Shown: positions 49,880 to 60,996 of the stretch, piece after piece
How positions within the stretch are numbered: the stretch's first letter is position 1
Layout: every line of letters begins with the position of its first letter
Assembly (NCBI GenBank): GCA_001970955.1
Contig: MPUH01000157.1
Coordinates: forward strand, 1 to 64,000
Length of the DNA: 64,000 nt
Reading direction: 5' to 3'
DNA from: Stentor coeruleus
Taxonomy: Eukaryota; Ciliophora; Heterotrichea; Heterotrichida; Stentoridae
The notes under the pieces: model-generated
Database searches by the model: none
What the model saw: only the letters and a program-made list of their open reading frames with translations
Told to the model about the DNA's origin: nothing
Translations under genes and position numbers: made by a program

Positions 49880-52264
49880 CTAAAAATATTCACTCAATTC
49901 ATTAGCCTTGTATTTTGCCAACATATTCGGAGTATCCCGACTAGTATCCGCAGTCTTCCTAGATTTCCTAGTACAAGCAGACCAAGAAGAAGTCTTAGAA
50001 TGCGTAGGTTTTTTATTCTTCAAATAATTATTCACCACTCTATACACTGCAAGGCTAGTCACTGACGTAGTATTTTTTCCAATAGCCCCATCTTTTTTCT
50101 CACTATATATTTTAGGAATAGCTTTATAAGGACTTGTAATATCCTCCATTCTCAGCATTTCTGACTTAGCCATAGTTGGCTTATAAAACTCACTATCTTC
50201 AATTCTATGTCCAAAACTCTCATCTTTAGCTGGTTCTTCACCTAATAACTCTAACCATTCAACAGGAAGTGGATCAATAGTCATAAAATAAAATTCAGGT
50301 ATATAAACTTCATGATGTTTGTTTAAAGCTACTTTAATCTTAGAAGTTTCAGTTATTTTATCACATGAAAGTCCTAAAAATACAGAAAGGTTACCAATAA
50401 TAGTATCATTAGAATTAAACAAGTATATTTGTTTTTTTGTATATAATGCATTATGTAGTTCAAGGGTATTTGGTAATCCAATAAGACACTGGGTTTTAGA
50501 GCCCCCAAGAACCCGTTCATTGAATTTATCTCCAATAGTCAATCTTATTTCCATAATATCAGACTTGATTAATTTTTCTAGAGTTTTACCTTCACTTGTA
50601 AACATATAATGCAGTTTAATCAGGTCCATCACAATAACTTGCTCATTGTTTTCTACTGTTTTTTTAGCATGAAACTTATAAGCTGAGATTATTTCCCCAA
50701 ACTTGATCTGTATATACAAATTAGAACAGTGTTCAGGAAGTTTGAACTCATAAAGTTTAGATAAAAATACCAGCAATCGCCACTGGACAAGCTTTTTAGG
50801 TAGGAAGTGTTTTTGCACATCTAACTTTGGGTCATCTTCATATGTTAAATCTTTTTTTGGGATGTTTAAAGCTGCAGCCAAAGACTCTTCAACTTGGATA
50901 AGCTCGAATTCAGTTGTTACAAGCATATAACAATATTGACAGATTCTTACGCTTTGAGATAACATGTCAGCAGATGTAACTTTAAGATGAGATGTATCAA
51001 GAGGTAGTTTTACTCTGCGCAAACTGTGGACTTTAAAAAGCATTAGCATACGAACTGATACTAAATGGCTTAATTGGTTATTTGTATAGTACAAACGGCA
51101 TAATTTGCAATGTACAAAGTTCATCAAGTATTGGTTTTCTATTTTCTTTTTTTCTTTAGGTTTTTCGTAGCCTGGCCACCAGTCTTGAAGTGGGTCAAGA
51201 CTACATGTTAAAGTGGATTCATCTACTTTTATAGATTTACAACCGCAAAGCCAGATTTTCCCAGTACTGTCAGTTAAAAAGTCTAAAATTATCTCATCAA
51301 TTCTAATGTTGTACCCTTTGTTCAAGTATTTTATTATTTTTGAAGCTTCAGCTTCATAGTATTTTATAGAAGAACCGTGCTTTTTAAAAAACTCAATGTT
51401 TTTAGCATCTTGGGTGTTGACTATGCACTTTTGTAAATTGTTTAAAGTGTCTGGGTATTCGAATTCTATATTGTTGATAAAATAAGCAAAGTTCGCCACA
51501 TTGCGTTTCTGATGGGAAAAATAGTGTAACCTTGTTACAGCAGGTCTATGGCCTGGGGTATGAATATATCTTTGTGTCAACGAATAAGGACTAAACTCAT
51601 TTCCAATCATTTTTACTTTAAACTGATTCCAGTCAAGCACCAATTTGTGCATATTATTAAGTTCATCTGAATGTCCTCTCATTATTGCAGCTATTTTGTC
51701 GTAAATAGACTTTTCTTCTTGACTTCTATTTTTTTCCACTATCTTCATGAATTTGTATCCGAAAATATTGTTAGTGACTTCAACTTCACCGTTTTCTAAA
51801 GTATGTAAAAAATATATCTTGTCTGTATAATAAATGCTTTCAGGGATATTGATTTTAAGTTCTTTCAAATTTCCTCGTGGAGTTTTGATCAAACTGTCAT
51901 AAAATAGAAACCCCGGCTTAACAGGGATTTTTTCATAGTAGACTTTATCACATGGAACTGTTATTTTTTCTAGCATTTTCTGATGCTTATGCAAAAGCAT
52001 GTTTGAAACTTTGATTATCATACTGTTGCTTCTGCCAATTTTCGGCTTTTGGGGTTTTCCTAGAGCGAGCTTGAGAATTTCAGATGGCTGGTGATGCATG
52101 TTTTCGTCTTCTTGAGCTGAAGGCAAGGCACTCCCTGGACGGATAAACGACTTGGGAATACCGGTTGTTGAAATCATTGACTTATGTAGTTCTGAACGAA
52201 CATACTCTTCTAAGTTATTGTCAAACATACTATGCCTCATAGCAGTCGATGAGAATTCTTTCAT
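49880..52264 (-). CDS. Uncharacterised large protein with zinc-ribbon-like and C2-like regions, 794 aa
   Basis: ATG at 52264. The N-terminal 80 residues are disordered. About 100-390 is a globular region with no recognised family. A paired-cysteine element (HCKLCRLYY near 390, RICQYCYML near 440) could bind one zinc. About 490-660 is beta-rich and C2-like (NLYIQIKFGEIISAYKF, EIRLTIGDKFNERVL, IGNLSVFLGLSCD). The C-terminus is basic and Ser/Thr-rich. The mix suggests a structural or membrane-linked cytoskeletal protein, perhaps ciliate-specific; this is inference. Confidence 0.7.
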   Translation of the reverse strand: MKEFSSTAMRHSMFDNNLEEYVRSELHKSMISTTGIPKSFIRPGSALPSAQEDENMHHQPSEILKLALGKPQKPKIGRSNSMIIKVSNMLLHKHQKMLEKITVPCDKVYYEKIPVKPGFLFYDSLIKTPRGNLKELKINIPESIYYTDKIYFLHTLENGEVEVTNNIFGYKFMKIVEKNRSQEEKSIYDKIAAIMRGHSDELNNMHKLVLDWNQFKVKMIGNEFSPYSLTQRYIHTPGHRPAVTRLHYFSHQKRNVANFAYFINNIEFEYPDTLNNLQKCIVNTQDAKNIEFFKKHGSSIKYYEAEASKIIKYLNKGYNIRIDEIILDFLTDSTGKIWLCGCKSIKVDESTLTCSLDPLQDWWPGYEKPKEKKKIENQYLMNFVHCKLCRLYYTNNQLSHLVSVRMLMLFKVHSLRRVKLPLDTSHLKVTSADMLSQSVRICQYCYMLVTTEFELIQVEESLAAALNIPKKDLTYEDDPKLDVQKHFLPKKLVQWRLLVFLSKLYEFKLPEHCSNLYIQIKFGEIISAYKFHAKKTVENNEQVIVMDLIKLHYMFTSEGKTLEKLIKSDIMEIRLTIGDKFNERVLGGSKTQCLIGLPNTLELHNALYTKKQIYLFNSNDTIIGNLSVFLGLSCDKITETSKIKVALNKHHEVYIPEFYFMTIDPLPVEWLELLGEEPAKDESFGHRIEDSEFYKPTMAKSEMLRMEDITSPYKAIPKIYSEKKDGAIGKNTTSVTSLAVYRVVNNYLKNKKPTHSKTSSWSACTRKSRKTADTSRDTPNMLAKYKANELSEYF

Positions 52265-52496
52265 TTATAAACTTATGCTTATGCTAATTCATTTACAAAG
52301 TATTTATATTTTAAATGTATGATCTTTAAAAGGATAATGTTTCATATGCATGCTTAGAATTTTTATGTACGTTATAAATGCTTGAGAGATATATCTGGAT
52401 TTTAAATTATTTCATTTTGTGTTTTGCTGGAATATATTTTATTATATAAAACTATACTTATATTTATTTATCTAAAACTCTTGTATTAAAATTAAA
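52265..52496. other. 5' flank of the 794-aa protein gene
   Basis: AT-rich, nothing recognised. Confidence 0.35.
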
Positions 52497-52806
52497 CAGT
52501 TAGCATCTGTCCTGTTTGCACGTAGCATCTATCCTTATAGAACTAAAGGCCAAGTTTGTTGCAAACACCATAAAAACTTCAAAAAGTGCATAAAGTAAGC
52601 TAGATGCTTCAAGAATAATAATATGAACACAAGATTTGCATCCGTCATCTTGACACTAAAGAAAAGGAGCAGTAAAGACTTCCTTGCCAAGTAAAATCCA
52701 CATAATTAGCAACAACAAGTGGTTTAACATACTGAACCATTCTAAAGAAAGAAATTATAAGACCTGCAAACTTCGATCAAATACAGTTCAAACTATGCCG
52801 CCATAA
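52497..52806 (+). pseudogene. Decayed coding sequence of an unidentified protein family (copy 2)
   Basis: In one frame NTRFASVILTLKKRSSKD (52626-52679) matches the left-edge remnant at 13 of 18 residues, and codon differences are largely synonymous, including Ser coded by TCT in one and AGT in the other. A second block, NKWFNILNHSKERNYKTCK (52714-52770), matches the other copy's second block but lies in a different frame and 88 rather than 90 bases on, so this copy carries at least one small deletion plus in-frame stops. Upstream the frame holds YPYRTKGQVCCKHHKNFKKC, perhaps a Cys/His metal site. Function unknown. Confidence 0.6.
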
Positions 52807-53065
52807 CACTAACTAACTCTCTGAGTATCCACCCTTATTTTGTGCATTAAAATCTTATTTGTAGAAAATGGAATAAGCTTAAACTTAAAAAAAAATATAT
52901 ATTTAATGCGATAGTAAGCTATGACTTGTAAATAATTTTTGATATTCTTGTACTGAGATATATATTAAAATATCATTATATGATTGATAATTGCTCGAAT
53001 CAACATGAATGGATATTTATTTAAATGCAAGAAAGTATACAGGCTTTAAAATATTTTATTATAAA
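52807..53065. other. 3' flank, AT-rich
   Basis: No recognisable feature. Confidence 0.35.
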
Positions 53066-55216
53066 CTAAACATTAAATTTGTGAATTTTAGTTTCTGACC
53101 TCTTTGCAGGTGATTCTACATTAAAAACTCCTCTAGTAATAGATGCATCAAGTATAAACCGTGGATTTTTCACTCTAGCCGCAGATTTCGCCCTAGAAAT
53201 AGGTTCCTCAGTCCCTTTCGTACTAATAAAATTTTCTTCTGTAAATATAGTTTCATGGATTTTAGCTCTAGCAACTTCTCCTAATTTATTAATAAGATCT
53301 TTGCGTGGGTAATAAATCCCTTTATAAAAAACATCTGAAGGGTAATAATTCAAGCATGCCATTTTAAAAGCAGAATATAAAGTTGGAGCTTGTGAACTAC
53401 AAGTCATACACTCAGGTTTCATCGACACTGGATGCCTACTTTTTGTTGGTGATCTGCTTTTCTGTTTATTTTCTGCATAACAACTTAGTTGAATACTTTG
53501 ACGATCCTCCTCATCCTGAGCAAGTAATCCAAATGCAATTTTCCCAGCTTCCACACATCTTGAAATTTCATCTTTAGCTTTAGTCATATTCACATTTAAC
53601 TCTTCAATATCCTGAAAAGTATTTATAGATTTCTGTTGCAGTCGTTCGATTTGTGCATTAACTTCAGCTAATTCTTTATTTCTCTGCTTGAAAAAATTAT
53701 TTGTCTCACGGTTAAGAATAGAAATACTAAGCTTGGTTTCATCAGCTAGCTTGCTAAGTGTTCCTTGAAAATCCTCTTTAGCCATATCTATAACTTGATA
53801 TATGTTTTGGATTTCTAAAGCTAACTTTTCTATGATTTCTTGGAGCAAAGTTGGATCATAAGATCGAGATGAGCTTTTTTGATAGTCTTCACTTTCAAGA
53901 TCTTGAGCTTTGGGCTCTAATGATATAGGTGGAAGAGGAGGTGGAAGAGGAGGAGGAAGAGGAGGAGGATGAGGAGAAGAGATTGTTATAGGTAAAACAA
54001 TAGTTTGTTCAAAAACTTTTGGCTGGACGAAAATCTCTTTTACTATAACAGTTGGTTCTGGAGGCTTTGGAATTGGTATTTCTGTAGAAAATGACTCCTC
54101 GAAAATTAGTGGCTCCTTTCTTTGTGACTGCCTTGATTTTCTTGATGATTGCTTGTCTTCAGAACGCTTTTGAATTGCCATAGATGCTAGTCTTGGGACT
54201 TTTCGCTCTTCTTCTTTGATTTTTTCTTTGGCTGTTGCAAGATTTGCTTCGAGGTTTTTAGTTTGAGCCCTTGTTTTTTCATATAGGTTATCAGTAGAGA
54301 TTCCTTTAAATTCAGAAACCAATGCTAGTGCATTTTCTGCAGTATCTTCACTTAAAATAGATTCTACAAAAGGAATTAGTTTTTTCAAGTGCCTATTATC
54401 AAGAATTTGTAATAAAGTTTCGGTAACACCACAAGATATTTCAAGTCTGAGCATTTTATCAAGATAACTTTTGACTTCTACTATTTCTTTTGTATTTTGC
54501 TCTTTAGCTTGCTGGATATCATAATCATATTTGTTGCGTAGGCTTTTAAAGTCTTTTGCTTGAACATAGTTATTGAAAACATTTTCAAGTTTACTTTTTA
54601 TTTCTTCAATCTGCACATTCTTATTTTCAAGCATTAAAGCTAGTTCAGGAAATGATTTGTTATTTATTTCACTGATCCTAACACTAACTTTGTTTATTTT
54701 TTCTGCAAAGTTTTCGTTTTCAAATTTTTGTTGAATTGTAAAACTGTTAATTGCATTCATAGCTTTCATTATCTCTAAATTGTTTAGATTCTGAAATTCT
54801 CTAACATATTTATAATTGTCGTCTATATCAGTCTTAACAGCTTTAATTCCTTCTTGCACTGCTCTTAAACTTGCTTGAAAATCTGAAATAGAATGATAAA
54901 CTTTATCGACTTCTAAATGAGTCTGAGCTATATCAAAACTATGTTCATCTATTTTTTGTGAAGTTTCAGTTACTAATTTCTCATATCGCTTATTAAATTC
55001 TTCATATGGAATCATTTTGCTTACGCTTTTTGTCATTTCGTATTTGAATGAATTGAGATTTGTTTTTGTAGTTCGAGATCGTTTAATAACTTTATGTAAC
55101 AGAGTCTCATTTTGTTTTAAGCGATGAGAAATAGGAGTTATAAGCTCAGAAATCATAGATCTAAGATTTGTTTCTAAGTTGAAAAGGTCAATTTCAGAGG
55201 GAAGGCTTTCGACCAT
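53066..55216 (-). CDS. Large coiled-coil protein with polyproline segment, 716 aa
   Basis: ATG at 55216. Residues about 10-350 are near-continuous coiled coil. A basic linker leads to a proline-rich stretch at about 420-440 (repeats of PPPLPPPLPP) that could bind profilin, SH3 or WW domains. A second coiled coil runs from about 455 to 570. The C-terminal 110 residues hold a Cys pair (ECMTCSS) and FKMACLNYYPSDVFYKGIYYPRKDLINKL, then a basic tail. Expected to be a cytoskeletal scaffold; no named orthologue recognised. Divergent from SAS-6, with an assembly join in between. Confidence 0.75.
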   Translation of the reverse strand: MVESLPSEIDLFNLETNLRSMISELITPISHRLKQNETLLHKVIKRSRTTKTNLNSFKYEMTKSVSKMIPYEEFNKRYEKLVTETSQKIDEHSFDIAQTHLEVDKVYHSISDFQASLRAVQEGIKAVKTDIDDNYKYVREFQNLNNLEIMKAMNAINSFTIQQKFENENFAEKINKVSVRISEINNKSFPELALMLENKNVQIEEIKSKLENVFNNYVQAKDFKSLRNKYDYDIQQAKEQNTKEIVEVKSYLDKMLRLEISCGVTETLLQILDNRHLKKLIPFVESILSEDTAENALALVSEFKGISTDNLYEKTRAQTKNLEANLATAKEKIKEEERKVPRLASMAIQKRSEDKQSSRKSRQSQRKEPLIFEESFSTEIPIPKPPEPTVIVKEIFVQPKVFEQTIVLPITISSPHPPPLPPPLPPPLPPISLEPKAQDLESEDYQKSSSRSYDPTLLQEIIEKLALEIQNIYQVIDMAKEDFQGTLSKLADETKLSISILNRETNNFFKQRNKELAEVNAQIERLQQKSINTFQDIEELNVNMTKAKDEISRCVEAGKIAFGLLAQDEEDRQSIQLSCYAENKQKSRSPTKSRHPVSMKPECMTCSSQAPTLYSAFKMACLNYYPSDVFYKGIYYPRKDLINKLGEVARAKIHETIFTEENFISTKGTEEPISRAKSAARVKNPRFILDASITRGVFNVESPAKRSETKIHKFNV

Positions 55217-55673
55217 TTTTGCTATATATGCAAAGAATTTCAGTGAAAAATATAATATTATTTGTAAAAGTTATGCTAAGAAAGATATAGTTTTTTTTAA
55301 TAGATACTGTAAATGATTTAAATATCAATGATTTATGATAATATAAAAACTATATTGTGATGAAGTTATTAATAGTTCTTGTTTGCGAGTTATTATATAT
55401 AAGATTTTGAAATATTTACAATATGCTGAGTAAATAAATTAAGGTAAAGTTTACTTTTATAAGAAAACAAGTTGCATCTTTAATCATTAAAGAGTGGATA
55501 AACAAAGTATTAATAAATTATTCAATCTCTTTAAAATTTCTATCAAAATATTAGGCTATATTTAAATATGAAGCNTTTTGTACAATTAAATCAAAACGTA
55601 TTTTATATAAAACTACTAATAAATTATTCAATCTCTTTAAAATTTCTATCAAAATATTAGGCTATATTTAAAT
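55217..55673. other. Divergent intergenic region between the coiled-coil gene and SAS-6
   Basis: AT-rich and containing the assembly join described separately. No promoter element can be read safely because part of it may be duplicated by assembly. Confidence 0.4.
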
Positions 55674-55680
55674 ATGAAGC
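55511..55680. repeat. 64-base direct duplication around an N in the SAS-6 5' flank
   Basis: 55511-55574 and 55617-55680 are identical. An N at 55575 and 41 unrelated bases separate them. The left copy ends with the first bases of the SAS-6 reading frame (ATGAAGC), then the N. The sequences before the two copies differ, so this is not a clean contig overlap. It may join two alleles or paralogues, or hide a tandem duplicate. Confidence 0.85.
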
Positions 55681-57365
55681 GGCATACATCTAGTTCAACC
55701 TTAAGCAAAGGTTTTTCAGAGTCTCGTGCATATGAAGTATTTGAACCTGAAGAAATTAATGTCCCTGTGAAAATCCGAAGCCTAGATCGTGAAGAGAAAT
55801 TCTCCTTACTCCATATCTCAGTTTCTATGAACAATGTTTCTGGAACTCATCATCAAGTCCTAGTAATTGAAGTAACTGATGAAACTGACCCATTCTTTCT
55901 ATATGCTCTTGAATGTGGAGAGACTGAGTTTCACGCTATTAAGCAAGAGCAAGCAATATTAGTAGATTTCCTAACATTTCCTCATAAGCTCATTGAACTT
56001 TTACAGATGTGCACGAAAAAGCTTGAAGAAAGCCCAAGGTTTATATGCACACTAGATAAAGGCCATGGCTTTGAAGGAACCTTAAATATTTGTGAGACGA
56101 ATTTATTCAGACAAATCACACATTTGTCGCTAAAGTTTAGAAGTGGAAGTGATGAGATAATCAAAAAGCATTTGGCTGGTAAACTTAAGGAATATAAAGC
56201 GCTTTGTGAGAATTTAGAAGTCAAATTGTCACAGACTGAAGAGAGCCTGCAGTTGAGAAATGCTGAGTATTTTGATAGTGTTAAACAGTTTGAAGTGCTT
56301 AATGCGGAGTTTGAACGGAAACTTGAAGAAAATAAACTTACTTGGCAAGAGAAAATACATTCAATGAAGCAGCAAATGATGGAAACACAGCAAAAGCTCA
56401 CAAATCAGTATGAGTATGAGAAGAGAAGTACTACAGAAAAACAGGAAAAAACTTTGGTTGAAACAATAAGTAAATTAGAAAATACTCAAGGAAAACTTAA
56501 TGAGATGAGTGCAATGAAATATGCACTTGAAAGCAAAGAAAGAGAACTCACACTGAAAATGTCTCAGATTGAGCATGAACTAGAAATCGCAAATAATGAA
56601 TTACAGCATTTGAGAAAAACGAACAAAAGCTTGGATAGTAATAAGTTTGACCAGGAAAAATCACTTACTGAGTACAGACTTAGGCTTCAGAATTTAGAAC
56701 GACAACTACAAGACAAGGAGGAGCTTAACCAAAAACTTACAGCACTTTTGCAAACAAATACTGAGTTTAAAGGGCATCAAGACGATACTATGTCTATGCT
56801 TAAAGCAACTATATCAAAACTAGAAGATAAACTTCAGCAAAGCGCTAATGAAATTAACAAAGGAAACTCAATAATCCAAAAGCTTCAAAGCGATTTAAAG
56901 AGTGGGAAACAAAAGCTGAAACTTAAAAACACTGTAGTCCTTCAGCAAGAAAATGTTATTCAACAAAAGCAAGAGCATATTGATAACCTTGACAAGCAGC
57001 TTTTTGGTTTAAAAAGAGATTTGGAAAAAAAGGATGATTCTATTAAAGATTTAGAAAAACAAGTTACTGAATTAAAAACCAAGATAGAAGAATTTCAAAA
57101 AGTGAATGCTGATAATATTAATACAATTCATTTTCTTAACTCCCGAGTTACTGAGGCTGAGAAATTTAAGACACCTTCTTCTTACTCAACTACATATAAA
57201 CTTGCAACTAACCCTTCGCCTGCATCATTTAGACCTTCACCTTATTCCATGGAGCACTTCAAGTCTACAACACCTAGAGCACCTACTTATACTAGCATAC
57301 CTGACTCAGAGCCATTTCCAAAATATCTCGAGGCTGTTAAGTATAAGGAGCCAAATAATTCATAA
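55674..57365 (+). CDS. SASS6: SAS-6 centriole cartwheel protein, 563 aa
   Basis: The globular head (about 18-165) carries SAS-6 signatures: LVIEVTDETDPFFLYALECGE, then the PISA-type AILVDFLTFPHKLIELLQMC, and ETNLFRQITHLSLKF with LAGKLKEYK. A long dimeric coiled coil (about 175-505) includes IIQKLQSDLKSGKQKLKLKNTV, which closely resembles the animal protein. The C-terminus is Pro/Ser/Tyr-rich. Head-to-head dimers and the coiled coil build the nine-fold cartwheel that seeds basal bodies. ATG at 55674, no introns. The bases upstream lie in an uncertain assembly join. Confidence 0.96.
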   Translation: MKRHTSSSTLSKGFSESRAYEVFEPEEINVPVKIRSLDREEKFSLLHISVSMNNVSGTHHQVLVIEVTDETDPFFLYALECGETEFHAIKQEQAILVDFLTFPHKLIELLQMCTKKLEESPRFICTLDKGHGFEGTLNICETNLFRQITHLSLKFRSGSDEIIKKHLAGKLKEYKALCENLEVKLSQTEESLQLRNAEYFDSVKQFEVLNAEFERKLEENKLTWQEKIHSMKQQMMETQQKLTNQYEYEKRSTTEKQEKTLVETISKLENTQGKLNEMSAMKYALESKERELTLKMSQIEHELEIANNELQHLRKTNKSLDSNKFDQEKSLTEYRLRLQNLERQLQDKEELNQKLTALLQTNTEFKGHQDDTMSMLKATISKLEDKLQQSANEINKGNSIIQKLQSDLKSGKQKLKLKNTVVLQQENVIQQKQEHIDNLDKQLFGLKRDLEKKDDSIKDLEKQVTELKTKIEEFQKVNADNINTIHFLNSRVTEAEKFKTPSSYSTTYKLATNPSPASFRPSPYSMEHFKSTTPRAPTYTSIPDSEPFPKYLEAVKYKEPNNS

Positions 57366-58457
57366 TAATCTATCTATGATTTTAATCCTTTATTATGATG
57401 CTGATTAAAAATAATTGTGATTATTTTATTGATTTAGTAGAATAAATATAAGTTTTCCTATTTTTATATCTATGAAAATTGATTTATTTTTTGATAAAAG
57501 CTCCTAGTAAAAATAGGCTTATGTTTATCTGTTATTTAATTGAATTTCTAAGTTTATGACTAAAAATTTTTACTTGAATATAATATAATTTTATTATTTA
57601 TAAATTATACTTAATAATACTTTAGCATGCTCTGCAGTATAATTTTTCTCTAGTAATAATCTTGCATTAAACTTGAATTTTTTCTATAACAACAGATTTA
57701 TAGAAACCCAATTTTAGTTCTAAGCATTTAGTAATTACGATTTAGCACTAAACCATAAGAAATACATACAAAATTTTAAAGTTTCTTTATAAAATATTTA
57801 AGTTGCTTTATTAAAGCTAAAAAAAGTATTTAATTTTTCATAGCTAGCTGCTTATTATGCCAATCAATAATTATTAAATAAATTATTTATAAAAGTAAGG
57901 CCTATATACTTAATAATCTCCTATACTTTAAGAAGCTACTTGTGAAATTCTTCAAAACTTTTTGTTTTATGAAATTAATAATTAAAAATTTACTTTGAAA
58001 ACTTTAACAAGTTTATCATCTCTTTTTTGCTTTCTCCCGATATTATAGACTCGCATTTAGATGAAGAGTAATCAAAGCCGCTTTTTTATAACAGTTTGCT
58101 CATATGCATAATATCAAAACATTAGTAAAATAATATTTTTATACTAAGAATAAATAGCTTTAATCATATCTGGATTATGTAAACTGAATACATAGAATTG
58201 CAATAATTTATTTAAATTTGATATGCAAACTTTTACAGTTAACTCAAAGTATAAGTGTACTTTCGCTCTAATTTAAGTAAAAAAAAATAAATTTGAATGA
58301 TTTTAAGTTCCAACTTAATCTTTAAATTTCCAAATCTTCTAAATAAAACTTCTTATATTTAAAAACACTTTAATCCTTAATAGCTTATAAAATATTAGAT
58401 TGCATATATTTAATACTCATCATTACAGCGATATGAATACTAATTTATACTTTAAAT
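57366..58457. other. AT-rich intergenic stretch
   Basis: No gene, tRNA or repeat recognised over 1.1 kb. The part nearest the kinesin start has few G on the plus strand. Confidence 0.45.
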
Positions 58458-60428
58458 ATGGAATCAAGTACTAGGATTTCAGTTGCTATTCGTATGCGCC
58501 CAATTCTAAAAGAAGAGGTTGACCAAGGCCAGACAAATTCCAAAGTTTTTATTGATTCAGCAGAAAAAGCTATAGTGTGATTTAAATATAGGGTATCTTC
58601 AATTGATCAGAAGCAACAGAAAAAGTTTTTATTCGATTCAGTTTTTGATGAAATTACTCCACAAAATGAACTATTTAACTCTACACAAATCCCAGAATTA
58701 TTGAAAAAAGTTGTTCAGGGTTTTAATGCTACAATATTTGCTTATGGCCAAACAGGTTCAGGGAAAACATACACAATGGAGGGTTATGATTACAACGATC
58801 TCAAGCCAAACATAAAAGTAAAACCTAATCAGGAAAACGAAAAACAAGGAGTAGTTCCAAGAGCAATCAAAGCATTATTTGAAGAAATCAAAAGCATGCC
58901 AAGTACAACAGAGTATACAGTATATTGTACTTACTTGCAAGTATATCAAGAAAAAATCTATGACCTATTAAACCCAGCACAGTTAAAGCCAGGGTCTCCA
59001 GGTTTAAAAATGCGTTGGAGCAAGCATGATGAGTTTTATGTTGAGAATCTTTATGTAAATGCCTGCTATAATGCAACTGAAGTTCTTACTCATTTCCATG
59101 CTGGACTTAAAAACAAAATCATGGCCTCACACAATTTAAACTCAGCGTCTTCAAGGTCTCATTGTATACTCTCATTAAATATTGAAGGAGTTGATGTTGA
59201 AGGTGGGGGGATTATTTCAAGCAAATTACAGTTAGTTGATTTGGCTGGAAGCGAAAGGGCAAGTCTAACTGGAAATGAGGGTTTAGCTTTAAAAGAGAGT
59301 ATTGAGATTAATAAAAGCCTTTTTACATTAAGACAAGTTATTACAACATTAGCTGGTAGTCGAGAAGGAGAATCAGCTTTTGTCCCATATCGGGATTCCA
59401 AACTTACTAGTTTGTTGAAGCAATCAATTGGTGGGAATAGTTTTTGTTTGATGATAGCTTGTTTGTGCCCTTGCGACCAGTTTTATGAAGAAAACCTTAG
59501 CACTTTAGCATATGCAACAAAAGCTAGTTGTATAGCTAATATCCCTGTAAAAAACCTTGATCCCAAGTCTAAACTAGTTAATGAACTAAGAGTATTTTTT
59601 ATATAGAAAGAAATCAAAGGTCTACAAAATGAACTTAAAGAAGCCTTTGAACAAATAGGAATGCTAACAGAACTAGTAAATCTTGACAAGACTCAGACTT
59701 TGAAAATGAGGGGTCTTGAAAAACCTTTATTAGCTACTGCCCAAGGACAGAGAGCTAAGACAACTAAAATAATAGAACAAATACCAGGAAGGATACATTC
59801 AGCTATGGCTGTACCAAGACCTGTAGTTCCTCAGCAGGAACCATTTTCTTTAAGTTTGGAAATGCTTAGTGAAAACCTTCATGATTCTGTGAAAATGATT
59901 AAAGAACTCATGGGTTCTAATAAGAAACTTAAAGAAATTATAAATGAACTTAGCAGTATTAAAAAAGGGCAAGATATAGAAATAGCTCAATTGCATGCTG
60001 AAAATCAAACTTTGTTAGAAAAACTTGAAAATGTAGAAAATGAACCTGTTATTGTAGCTAAGTTGCAGAAAGAAAAACAAGAATTACAGAACAGAGTTGT
60101 TGCATTGGAAAGAGAAAATAAGCAAGCTCCTGTTATTTTCCCTATAAAGGAGAAAAAAACTGAATGGGCTTGGAAATCAAAGAGAACTATTGTTAGAGCT
60201 GGTAATAGATATATAGATTCTCCAGGCCAAATTATTGATAAAGATCATTATCAAAAATATCATAGTGTTAGGCCTAGCACTCGGGTGAGGGTAGAAAAGT
60301 CAGCAGAAAGCACAAGACAACATAAGAGTGAACTGTCACCCGATAATAAAGTTAAAGAAGATGCGCTTTCTGCTCTTTCTGTACTGTATAGTAAAACTCG
60401 AGTAAAAAAGTATGGCACTTTTTTTTAA
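58458..60428 (+). CDS. Kinesin with N-terminal motor, 646 aa, two 15-base introns
   Basis: join(58458..58576,58592..59591,59607..60428) gives exactly 647 codons. Without both introns the frame stops at TGA near 58578 and TAG at 59604. The motor is complete: ISVAIRMRPI, P-loop GQTGSGKTYTM, switch I NSASSRSH, switch II LVDLAGSE, INKSLFTLRQVI, and YRDSKLTSLLKQSIGG. The neck is ANIPVKNLDPKSKLVNELRKEIKGLQNEL. A coiled coil (about 450-540) and a basic tail follow. It should move toward microtubule plus ends given the N-terminal motor. I cannot place the subfamily from sequence alone. Introns lie at 58577-58591 and 59592-59606. Confidence 0.95.
58577..58591 (+). other. 15-base intron (kinesin intron 1)
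   Basis: GTGATTTAAATATAG; removal joins ...KAI and VVSSIDQ in the motor's first beta sheet. Confidence 0.95.
59592..59606 (+). other. 15-base intron (kinesin intron 2)
   Basis: GTATTTTTTATATAG; removal joins VNELR and KEIKGL in the neck. Confidence 0.95.
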
Positions 60429-60996
60429 TATATTCTATACTTATTTGTTTAAAGTAACATTTGAATATAAATCCTGAGGTTTTAAATTTTATAAATTTGA
60501 GCTATCCTCAATATATTTTATTCAGTTATTTGATATAGATTGCAAATTTTCACTTTGGTGCTTAATGTGATTTATACTACCAATTATTTTAGTAAGATTA
60601 TTGAAGTTATACAGAATAATTTAAGAATGATGATTGAAAAGAGAATTTAACTTTACAGTGCTTTTGAGATTTTCTAAAATTGTAGCCAAGCTTCTTTTAA
60701 TCAGTTTACCACACTGTTTTCAAAATATTTTCAAAAAATAACAAAAAAAAATCAAATATCTGGTACGAATTATATGCAATTTACTATATAATTTATGATG
60801 ATTAACTTAGAGACTACTGATCACATTTATGATTTATTAAGTAAGAGATTATAAATAATTATTTTTTACTAAAGACTAAGCAGATGTGTATGCCAACAAT
60901 TTAAAATATTAAAACTTAAAGATTCAAAGCTGTTTTCAAGATTATAATTAGATTATTTCATTTATACAGTTTATGATTTCCATATATTATAATAAA
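60429..60996. other. AT-rich intergenic stretch
   Basis: Nothing recognised. It includes the 24 bases from an alternative in-frame ATG (60973) of the next gene. Confidence 0.4.
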
